From: UBA4923 sp964486135
GTDB taxonomy: Bacteria; Bacillota; Clostridia; Saccharofermentanales; DTU023
NCBI GenBank assembly: GCA_964486135.1
Contig: CAZAKT010000050.1
Location: 1 to 6,710 of the forward strand
Direction of reading: 5' to 3'
Length of the DNA stretch: 6,710 bases
Part shown: in pieces, positions 1-5,495 of the stretch
Numbering within the stretch: position 1 is the first letter of the stretch
Layout of the letters: each line of letters opens with the position of its first letter
Position numbers and translations under genes: made by a program
The notes under the pieces: model-generated
Database searches by the model: none
What the model was told of the DNA's origin: nothing
The model's input: only the letters and a program-made list of their open reading frames with translations

Positions 1-1198
1 AGGCTGTGAAGTCCTGGATGACATCGGTTTCCATACCCTCATAGCGGAATCTGACGTCCTTGAATTCGACAGATCCTTGCAAGTCGGTCAGCCTCCTGGT
101 CTTCCCACTCTCGTCCTCGATCTCCTCCTCATCAAGAAATTCGAAAACCCTTTCCCCTGCCGCCGCGGCGGATTGGAGCCGAGTCGCCACCTGGGCAAAC
201 TCCTGGAGGGGGTGGGAAAAAAGACGGATGTACATCATAAAGGCGACGATGACGCTGAAGGAGATCTGGCCACGGAAGACCAGGATGCCTCCTACGACAC
301 TGACAGCGACAAAGCCGAGATTGCCCATAAAGAACATCATGGGCATCATCATAGATGACAGGGCCTGGGACTTGAAGGCACTGATCTTCAGGCTTTCGTT
401 GATTCTATCAAAGGTCCGCCTGGCTTCTTTTTCCCCGTTATAGGCCCTGACGACATTATGGCCGGCGTAAATCTCCTCGACATGACCGTTCATATCACCC
501 AGATCACGCTGTTGAGCCGTGAAGTATTTTCTGGAAGCCCGTATGGTCATGGCCATGAGGAAGAAGCCGATCAGGGTAACGCCAACAGCGGCCAGGGCCA
601 TCCATAGATTGGCAATCAGCATCATGGTGAGGGAACCAAGAAACAAGGTTACCGAGGAGCCGATGGAGGCTATCCCCTGGTTCAGGGCCTGGCCAACGCC
701 GTCCACGTCGTTGGTCACCCGGCTCAGGATATCGCCGTAGGACACCCGGTTGAAATAACTCATAGGAACCTTGTTGATCTTCTCCGCCACCTGTTGTCGC
801 ATACGTTTGGAGATGACTTGCGACACCGTCGTCATAAAGAAGTTTTGCAGATAGTTCAGGAGGGCGCTCAAACCATAGATGATAAAGAGACCGATGATGA
901 GGCCGCGGATTAACTGGAAATCGATTGATCCGGTCAGCCCCCCCTCGATCACATCAACTACCTTGGCAAGGCGCCGGGGCCCTACAAGCGAGAGGACAGC
1001 CCCAATGGCGGCACCGAGAAAGGAGAGGATGATAGGGACCCTTTCCGTTTTGCTATAGCGGATCAGCCGGCCCCAGGTACTCTTGAAATTTTTCGGTTTT
1101 TCAACCGGCAAGCCGATTCCGCCACGGCCTCCGCCCATCCTGGGGGCTTGCTGCCGCGCCCGGGTCGAGTCGCCGATCTTGTATTCTTTTTGACTCAT
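1..1198 (-). CDS. ABC exporter half-transporter, second subunit of a heterodimer (C-terminus beyond window)
   Basis: The first 399 codons of an ABC-type multidrug/lipid exporter subunit (permease plus ATPase) are present; the frame is open to the left edge. The N-terminus is a Gly/Arg-rich cytoplasmic stretch (about residues 19-30) followed by 'PVEKPKNFKSTWGRL', typical of the longer partner in Firmicutes heterodimeric exporters. About six hydrophobic segments follow (roughly 54-76, 95-120, 176-197, 199-217, 285-306, 312-330), with the conserved coupling region 'YFNRVSYGDILSRVTNDVD' near 148-166. The nucleotide-binding domain begins near residue 375 ('VEFKDVRFRYEG', containing the A-loop Tyr), and the window ends before Walker A. 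The ATG overlaps the upstream gene's TGA as ATGA, and GGAGGAG lies 8 nt upstream, so translation is probably coupled. From the degenerate motifs in the partner, I infer that this subunit supplies the catalytic Glu and H-loop His. The substrate cannot be told. Confidence 0.93.
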   Translation of the reverse strand, partial: MSQKEYKIGDSTRARQQAPRMGGGRGGIGLPVEKPKNFKSTWGRLIRYSKTERVPIILSFLGAAIGAVLSLVGPRRLAKVVDVIEGGLTGSIDFQLIRGLIIGLFIIYGLSALLNYLQNFFMTTVSQVISKRMRQQVAEKINKVPMSYFNRVSYGDILSRVTNDVDGVGQALNQGIASIGSSVTLFLGSLTMMLIANLWMALAAVGVTLIGFFLMAMTIRASRKYFTAQQRDLGDMNGHVEEIYAGHNVVRAYNGEKEARRTFDRINESLKISAFKSQALSSMMMPMMFFMGNLGFVAVSVVGGILVFRGQISFSVIVAFMMYIRLFSHPLQEFAQVATRLQSAAAAGERVFEFLDEEEIEDESGKTRRLTDLQGSVEFKDVRFRYEGMETDVIQDFTA

Positions 1199-2958
1199 GA
1201 CGCCAACTCCTCCATAGACAACTGCGACAGGGCAATCTCCTGATAGACCCGACAGGACTTCATGAGCTCGGCATGGGTCCCCGACCCCACCAACCGTCCT
1301 TCATCAAGGACCAGTATCCTGTCGGCATCACGGATGGTCCCGATCCGTTGGGCAACAATCACGCTGGTCTCCCCTTCTGTTCTCGCCTTCAAGGCCTTGC
1401 GCAAGGCCTTGTCTGTCCTGTAATCCAAGGCGGAGAAGGCGTCATCAAAAAGATAGATCCCTGGCCTTCGGTGGACGGCCCGGGCGATGGAGATACGCTG
1501 CTTCTGGCCGCCTGAATAATTGGTCCCACCGCGGGCGACTGGCGCCTCATAGTGGTCGGGCAGGGTATCGATGAAGCCTTTGACCTGCGCGACAGAGGCC
1601 GCCTCATCCAATGATTGGGCTGATGACTTTCCCCCCTCGCTTTCCCCATAATCGATATTGTCCCTTATGGTTCCCGAAAAGAGGAAGGCCGTCTGGGGGA
1701 CATAACCGAATTTCCTGCGAAGCGCTTCCTGCCTGTAGTCCTTGACATTGACCCCCTCAATCAGCACCTCACCCCCCGTCACGTCATAGAATCGAGGAAT
1801 AAGGTTGAGCAAGGTCGTCTTGCCACTCCCGGTCGACCCTATGAAGGCGATCGTCTCCCCTTTTTCCGCACGGAAGGAAATATCCTTCAGGACACATTCG
1901 CCGCCGTCAGGATAGCGGAAACTGACCTTGCGAAATTCAATTGCCGCCGCATCCGGATAGGGGGATTCCTCCAGAAGACCATCCTTGATGACGGGTTCCG
2001 TTTCGATGACCTCCCGTATCCTGTTGGCAGACACGGTGACGCGGGGGGCCATGGCAAAGAGCATGCTGAGTCGCATAAAGGACATGACGATTTGCATAGC
2101 GTAATTCATAAAAACGACCATGCTGGAGAAAAGGAAGATCCTCTCCTGGGCGCCGGCCGCGCTGATCAGGATGGCCCCAATCCAGTAGATGGCGATGCTG
2201 AGACCGTTCATAACCAAGCCCATGCCGGGCCCTTGCAGCATCATGATCCGGTGGGCCGTCAGATTGTTTCGGGTCAGGGCCTCATTTGCCTCCTCAAATT
2301 TGGCCCCCTGATAAGCCTCCGCGTTATAGGCCTTGACCACCCGGATACCGAGCAGGTGCTCACGGGCGATCCGGTTGATGTTATCTGTCAGGCTCTGGAT
2401 CCTTTTGAAACGAGGCATGGCGAATGTGAAGATGATGGCAATCATAAGGAGGAGGAAGACCACGGCTACCGACATGGCAACCGACCACTCGGTCTGTCCC
2501 TGACTTGTGATTTTTGTAATCGCCCAAACGGCAGTAATCGGAGCCGGAATCATAATCCGGATCAACATACCGGTATAGAACTGAACCTGGCTGACATCAT
2601 TGGTGGAACGGGTGATCAGGCTCGCCGTTGAAAAGCGGTTGATCTCCTCCATGGAAAAGGAGGAGACCCGGTCAAACTGGAGGATACGGAGACGGGTGGC
2701 AAAGCCCGCGCCCACATAGGCTGAGAGGACTGATACAAGAAGCATGACCAAAAGGTTGCCCAAGGCTGTCAAAAGCATCCTGCCCCCTGTGGACAGGATC
2801 ATATCCAGGCTATTGCCCTCCGTCATGACGAGCTCTGTCACCTGCTTCATCAATTCCGGGATCTTCAGTTCGAAGTAGACCCGCAGGACAGTGAAGGTAG
2901 CAGCGATCAGGGCAATCAGCCAATCACGCCTTCCCATATACTTAAACAATTTAACCAT
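1195..2958 (-). CDS. ABC exporter half-transporter, degenerate-site subunit (587 aa)
   Basis: Complete permease-ATPase half-transporter of the heterodimeric exporter type (families such as TM287/288, BmrC/BmrD, LmrC/LmrD), of normal length. About six membrane segments lie at roughly 13-30, 60-82, 131-150, 158-179, 246-267 and 273-293. The ATPase domain starts near 338: A-loop 'FRYPDGG', Walker A GSTGSGKT 374-381, Q-loop Gln422, signature SGGQK 482-486, Walker B IYLFDD 501-506 and D-loop SALD 509-512. Two catalytic positions are altered: Asp506 stands where the catalytic Glu is expected, and Gln537 ('IVAQR') where the H-loop His is expected. The signature itself is intact. This is the known pattern of the subunit whose Walker motifs form the degenerate site of a heterodimer. 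It is first in the operon and overlaps the partner gene by 4 bases. An in-frame TGA eight codons upstream leaves this ATG as the first usable start, yet no Shine-Dalgarno is visible. Likely role: ATP-driven export of drugs, lipids or peptides; substrate unknown. Confidence 0.95.
   Translation of the reverse strand: MVKLFKYMGRRDWLIALIAATFTVLRVYFELKIPELMKQVTELVMTEGNSLDMILSTGGRMLLTALGNLLVMLLVSVLSAYVGAGFATRLRILQFDRVSSFSMEEINRFSTASLITRSTNDVSQVQFYTGMLIRIMIPAPITAVWAITKITSQGQTEWSVAMSVAVVFLLLMIAIIFTFAMPRFKRIQSLTDNINRIAREHLLGIRVVKAYNAEAYQGAKFEEANEALTRNNLTAHRIMMLQGPGMGLVMNGLSIAIYWIGAILISAAGAQERIFLFSSMVVFMNYAMQIVMSFMRLSMLFAMAPRVTVSANRIREVIETEPVIKDGLLEESPYPDAAAIEFRKVSFRYPDGGECVLKDISFRAEKGETIAFIGSTGSGKTTLLNLIPRFYDVTGGEVLIEGVNVKDYRQEALRRKFGYVPQTAFLFSGTIRDNIDYGESEGGKSSAQSLDEAASVAQVKGFIDTLPDHYEAPVARGGTNYSGGQKQRISIARAVHRRPGIYLFDDAFSALDYRTDKALRKALKARTEGETSVIVAQRIGTIRDADRILVLDEGRLVGSGTHAELMKSCRVYQEIALSQLSMEELAS
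1207..1213 (-). promoter_or_regulatory. Shine-Dalgarno site of the second exporter gene
   Basis: On the minus strand GGAGGAG lies 8 nt before the ATG at 1198, inside the 3' end of the upstream exporter gene. Together with the ATGA overlap it fixes the start of the downstream gene and indicates translation from one message. Confidence 0.8.
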
Positions 2959-3035
2959 GTCTATTAGCGTTGGCCAGTTAGCTCATTTTGTCAATAGGCT
3001 ATGAAACGATTCAGCAACGATGAAAAATATGATTC

Positions 3036-3048
3036 GAATTATTAATTC
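3036..3048. repeat. Short inverted repeat, possible operator
   Basis: GAATTA-T-TAATTC is a perfect 6-1-6 inverted repeat about 78 bases upstream of the first exporter codon. Further matching bases lie on both sides after a two-base break. The position would suit a regulator of the exporter operon, but an AT-rich repeat this short can arise by chance. Confidence 0.3.
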
Positions 3049-3151
3049 TGATGATAACTTCCACTACTCACCTTTTCGGACAGGGCCGATGGGCCGCTGA
3101 TATCCTCCGGGTATCACGACCAAATAGAGTTCAAATAACATAGCATAAAGG

Positions 3152-3180
3152 TTATTAATATTAGTAAATTGTGTTAAAAT
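3152..3180 (+). promoter_or_regulatory. Candidate promoter of the lipoprotein gene
   Basis: An extended -10 element reads TGT-TAAAAT (TAAAAT at 3175-3180, one mismatch to TATAAT, preceded by TGn). Seventeen bases upstream is a weak -35, TTATTA (3152-3157). Transcription would start near 3187, giving a leader of about 95 nt to the ATG at 3282. The extended -10 could make up for the poor -35. The prediction is moderate because the whole stretch is AT-rich. Confidence 0.45.
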
Positions 3181-3263
3181 TATCAACAGTATGAAGTATG
3201 TTGCCTCGAGGAAAATTCATCCGAGGCCATATTTTGAAGAGCCAATCCAACATAAAGAGGAAC

Positions 3264-3275
3264 AGAGGGAGAGGG
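3264..3275 (+). promoter_or_regulatory. Shine-Dalgarno site that decides the lipoprotein start
   Basis: The purine run AGAGGGAGAGGG ends 6 nt before the ATG at 3282. The in-frame upstream ATG at 3198 has no such site, and the downstream in-frame ATG at 3366 has its nearest purine run too far away. This favours 3282. Confidence 0.7.
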
Positions 3276-3281
3276 AATCAG

Positions 3282-4415
3282 ATGGCTACCTTGAGAAAAA
3301 AGACTTCAGACAAGGATACTAGTTACCCTAAGGTTGGACCGAAGAGGGAAAGCCTTCTTCACAAAATGGGAACGCTTGTCCTGATTGGGATAATCGTTTT
3401 GACTGGGGTATTCGGGCTGTGTGGCTGCGGAAAAAAGAAGACTGAAAAGATTAACTGGACGGCGCTGGAACTGCACCATATGCTTCCAAAACCAAAATCC
3501 ACGGTAGGGAGAATCGTATGGGATTCTAGTGAGAGGCTCGGTGTCTACATCCATAAGACTTCGAAAGACGATTACAGGGATTATCTGGAACAATGTCAGG
3601 CCCTGGGCTATACCCTTGAAAGTGATAAGTCCAATACCCGCTACTCCGCATATAATGAAGCTGGCTACGAGCTGTCCTTGTCGTATTCGGAAAGTAACAA
3701 AGAACTCCATATCGATCTGGAAGCCCCTATGGAAATGGGAACGCTACAGTGGCCATCAAGCGAACTTGTTAATCTGCTTCCTGTACCCAAGTCGAATGTT
3801 GGCAAGATCGTACGTGAATCATCCGACAAATTCCTCGTCTATGTGGGTAATACACCCTTGGGAGACTTTCAAGACTATGTCGACGCATGTTCAGAAAAAG
3901 GTTTCCTCATTGATTATGACAGAGGAGAAAAGTACTACAGGGCAGACAATGCGGAAGGTTACCCTATCTCCCTGAGATACGTAGGCAATAATGTCATGTC
4001 CATAGATATTGAAAGGCCGGAAGAAGAGCCGATGGAAAGCCCGCCAGAAACGAGTGAACCGACAGTGCCCGCACCCAGTGACACAGAAAAAACAACTGTA
4101 GCATCTGAACCTGAATCTAGTACCAGTGAAAGCGTCAAAACAGTAATAGTCGACGGTTTGCGTCCCGAATTCAAGGAGGCGATGGATAGTTACGAGGCAT
4201 TCTATGATGAATACATCGAAGTAATGAAATCTATCGAAGACAATCCATCCGACTTGGCATTGTTAACCAAACTTACAGAACTACAAATCAAGCTTCTAGA
4301 AATGAATGAAAAATTCGAAGCGTGGGAAAGTGGAGATATGAATGACCTTGAACTGAAATACTACATAGAGGTTCAAAATCGTGTTTCACAAAAACTCCTC
4401 GATAGCACATCGTAA
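3282..4415 (+). CDS. Predicted lipoprotein with tandem repeat domains and DUF6591-like C-terminus (377 aa)
   Basis: Probably a surface lipoprotein of unknown function. The chosen start follows a Shine-Dalgarno site; an in-frame ATG at 3198 would add 28 residues. A long basic n-region (about 1-29) precedes a hydrophobic stretch (30-46) and the lipobox-like L-C-G-C, giving Cys49 as the likely lipidated residue; Cys at -2 is unusual, so an uncleaved membrane anchor is possible. Two tandem copies of one domain follow, about 57-149 and 155-246, sharing W..(S/A).EL..LLP.PKS.VG.IV, a D(Y/F).DY segment, a single Cys (105 and 203), GY and a final ID.E.P. By hand about 36 of 92 aligned positions are identical. 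An acidic Pro/Ser/Thr/Glu-rich linker (about 247-289) leads to a charged helical domain (290-377) containing 'RPEFKEAMDSYEAFYDEY', which resembles the DUF6591 proteins of clostridia from memory. The gene stands alone between a promoter and a terminator and looks more AT-rich than its neighbours. Confidence 0.88.
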   Translation: MATLRKKTSDKDTSYPKVGPKRESLLHKMGTLVLIGIIVLTGVFGLCGCGKKKTEKINWTALELHHMLPKPKSTVGRIVWDSSERLGVYIHKTSKDDYRDYLEQCQALGYTLESDKSNTRYSAYNEAGYELSLSYSESNKELHIDLEAPMEMGTLQWPSSELVNLLPVPKSNVGKIVRESSDKFLVYVGNTPLGDFQDYVDACSEKGFLIDYDRGEKYYRADNAEGYPISLRYVGNNVMSIDIERPEEEPMESPPETSEPTVPAPSDTEKTTVASEPESSTSESVKTVIVDGLRPEFKEAMDSYEAFYDEYIEVMKSIEDNPSDLALLTKLTELQIKLLEMNEKFEAWESGDMNDLELKYYIEVQNRVSQKLLDSTS

Positions 4416-4460
4416 ATAACGTCCACGCTTACATACAATCCAGGACTGTAGCTATGTATC

Positions 4461-4496
4461 AGCAGCTGTTCAAAATTTGAACAGCTGCTAGTTTTT
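4461..4496 (+). terminator. Rho-independent terminator of the lipoprotein gene
   Basis: A perfect inverted repeat with 14-base arms around one central base (4461-4489, left arm AGCAGCTGTTCAAA) is followed by AG and five T (4492-4496). It lies 45 bases after the stop codon. The RNA would form a hairpin of about 12 pairs with a small A/U loop. On the minus strand the flanking base run is not U-rich, so it works best for plus-strand transcripts. Confidence 0.85.
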
Positions 4497-4632
4497 CAGA
4501 TCATATGTATGGATTCACGTAAGTATAAGCATTGGCATTCCTAGCCGTAGTGAACCACATCCTAGAGATATGTTTCTTGGAAATTCAAACTTCACCTCGG
4601 GCTCGAATAGATCCAATGATCTGTTATAAGAT

Positions 4633-4660
4633 AAAAATGGCACGACCCGAAGGCCGTGCC
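4633..4660 (-). terminator. Rho-independent terminator of the membrane-protein gene
   Basis: Read on the minus strand, GGCACGGCC-TTCG-GGTCGTGCC forms a nine-pair stem (one G-U) closed by a stable C(UUCG)G tetraloop, followed by A and five T. It lies 77 bases after the stop at 4738. The G-U pair and T-run exist only in the minus-strand transcript; the plus-strand copy would have an A-C mismatch, which fixes the direction. Confidence 0.9.
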
Positions 4661-4737
4661 GTTCTTTGAATATAATATCGCCGTTTAAAAAGTATCCCCG
4701 TCACTCTTCCGGGTTCAACCTACAAAACCATATTCTG

Positions 4738-5274
4738 CTATTTTATCAGCTTGAACTTTCCGACCACGGGGAGTTCCTTGGCCTTCCCATTCACGACATT
4801 GACGATACCGATAATGGACAGGACCAGAAGCGGTATGGAAAGTAGAAAGGTTATCCAGGTCACCGCAGGGTGCGTATAAGTCACAAAGTAGAGATTAACT
4901 CTCCAAACTGCACCCAGGAGGAGGCGGAAAACCATAAGGATGCCGTAGAGGATCAGAAGAATAAGTCCCTGATTCGAGTGAAAGCGGGCAAACTTGGACT
5001 CCTTGGCTGCAAAGAGGGGAATCAAGACCAGGATGCCCAGGTAAGCGAGCACTGCCATCATCTTGTTCTGGTTAATATCCTCCTGCGTATACTCCCCCGT
5101 CGAATCCGGTGTGTTCATAAAGCCAGGGGGCTGTGGTGAGTATTGCTGCTGCTGTTGATAGGGTTGCTGAGGCGGCGGTTGTGGGCCACCAGGCGCGCTT
5201 GTAGCCTGACGTGCTACCGGGGCTGATGCCATTGTCCCACCGACCTGTTCACTATTGCTGTTTAAGTAAGCCAT
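4738..5274 (-). CDS. Small membrane protein with Pro/Gln-rich N-terminus (DUF4870/Tic20-like), 178 aa
   Basis: A three-helix integral membrane protein of unknown function. The N-terminal ~65 residues are soluble and low in complexity: a Pro/Gln-rich segment (about 29-50) with a five-Gln run, then 'FMNTPDSTGEYTQEDINQNK'. Hydrophobic segments follow at about 72-90, 102-122 and 138-162. The 'ARFHSNQG' loop after the first helix (96-103) and the C-terminal 'GKAKELPVVGKFKLIK' are typical of the DUF4870/Tic20-like family of small bacterial membrane proteins; the family name is from memory. The start is set at the second of two nearby ATGs because GGAGG lies 8 nt before it but only 2 nt before the first (5280), which would add Met-Arg. 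The gene is monocistronic: own promoter, palindrome over the -10, long leader, own terminator. Confidence 0.88.
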   Translation of the reverse strand: MAYLNSNSEQVGGTMASAPVARQATSAPGGPQPPPQQPYQQQQQYSPQPPGFMNTPDSTGEYTQEDINQNKMMAVLAYLGILVLIPLFAAKESKFARFHSNQGLILLILYGILMVFRLLLGAVWRVNLYFVTYTHPAVTWITFLLSIPLLVLSIIGIVNVVNGKAKELPVVGKFKLIK

Positions 5275-5282
5275 TCTCATTA

Positions 5283-5287
5283 CCTCC
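5283..5287 (-). promoter_or_regulatory. Shine-Dalgarno core deciding between two start codons
   Basis: AAAGGAGGTA on the minus strand has its GGAGG core 8 nt from the ATG at 5274 but only 2 nt from the ATG at 5280. The first is within the usual spacing and the second is too close, so 5274 is preferred. Confidence 0.75.
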
Positions 5288-5297
5288 TTTTTGTCGT

Positions 5298-5392
5298 ATC
5301 CGACTTTATCGGATGCTTACGCTCCTGCTCCAGCCGATATACAGAATGTTGATCTCCAGTCTTGTGATCCTGTGCGAAAAGACTTATCCGAT
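5298..5392 (-). promoter_or_regulatory. Leader with mutually exclusive pairing segments, unrecognised class
   Basis: In the minus-strand leader three short segments occur in order: ATCGGAT (5392-5386), ATCCGAT (5314-5308) and TCGGAT (5303-5298). The middle one can pair with either outer one: a compact hairpin ATCCGA-TAAAG-TCGGAT starting about 10 bases before the GGAGG core, or a long-range 7-base helix with the upstream copy. Such an arrangement could control access to the ribosome binding site. I do not recognise a known riboswitch class, and helices of 6-7 pairs can occur by chance. Confidence 0.35.
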
Positions 5393-5406
5393 CAGCACCA
5401 CAACTC

Positions 5407-5422
5407 TAATTAGCACTAATTA
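5407..5422. promoter_or_regulatory. 16-base palindrome over the -10 element, candidate operator
   Basis: TAATTAG-CA-CTAATTA is a perfect 7-2-7 inverted repeat. It covers four bases of the TATAAT box of the membrane-protein promoter and the expected transcription start. A dimeric repressor bound here would block RNA polymerase. It contains one TTAGCACT half-site like CIRCE, but no second half-site at the HrcA spacing, so HrcA is not supported. Confidence 0.5.
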
Positions 5423-5447
5423 TACGGATATATTCAATAAATAACAA
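5419..5447 (-). promoter_or_regulatory. Sigma-A-type promoter of the membrane-protein gene
   Basis: On the minus strand the -35 is TTGTTA (5447-5442, four of six matches), the spacer is exactly 17 bases, and the -10 is a perfect TATAAT (5424-5419). Transcription would start near 5412, giving a leader of about 135 nt before the ATG at 5274. Confidence 0.75.
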
Positions 5448-5495
5448 TGATCATCGATATTGTATTGACTGTTACCGTTTATTCATACAAAATGG

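Larger units (their letters stand above)
2959..3281. other. Divergent intergenic region between exporter operon and lipoprotein gene
   Basis: This 323-base gap carries the start signals of two diverging units. Its right part has a plausible plus-strand promoter (3152-3180). Its left part must carry the exporter promoter, but no good -35/-10 pair is visible there: a perfect minus-strand TTGACA (2989-2994) has no fitting -10 at 16-18 bases. A 13-base perfect inverted repeat lies at 3036-3048. A more GC-rich patch at about 3075-3120 contains GGGCC twice. No tRNA or recognisable regulator gene is present. Confidence 0.7.
4416..4737. other. Convergent intergenic region with two terminators
   Basis: This 322-base gap separates the ends of two converging genes. 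It holds a plus-strand terminator at 4461-4496 and a minus-strand terminator at 4633-4660. I see no gene, RNA or repeat in the ~135 bases between them. Confidence 0.75.

Noticed and set aside
60..740. Plus-strand open frames opposite the truncated exporter gene
   Set aside because: They are antisense to an unbroken minus-strand frame with clear ABC exporter sequence, and their translations have no coherent features.
2092..2631. 179-codon plus-strand open frame opposite the complete exporter gene
   Set aside because: It is rich in His, Asp and Gly from the complement of membrane-segment codons and has no recognisable domain; it shadows the real gene.
3064..3141. A 25-codon minus-strand ORF upstream of the exporter operon, considered as a leader peptide like the one that controls bmrCD in Bacillus
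   Set aside because: It has no ribosome binding site at its ATG or alternative starts, and no convincing attenuator hairpin follows; only a weak A/T-rich repeat is present.
3198..3281. In-frame upstream ATG that would lengthen the lipoprotein by 28 residues
   Set aside because: No Shine-Dalgarno precedes it, it lies almost at the predicted transcription start, and the ATG at 3282 has a good ribosome binding site.
4172..4184. Internal AAGGAGG before an in-frame ATG (4182) in the lipoprotein gene, as a separate start for the C-terminal domain
   Set aside because: The purine core is only 2 bases from the ATG, too close for normal initiation, and the codons simply encode the conserved FKEAMD segment.
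5407..5422. HrcA/CIRCE heat-shock operator
   Set aside because: Only one TTAGCACT half-site is present; the GAGTGCTAA half at nine-base spacing is missing.
5440..5470. Imperfect palindrome after the methyltransferase stop as a terminator
   Set aside because: Only five base pairs with a ten-base interior and no T-run; it does not look like a terminator.
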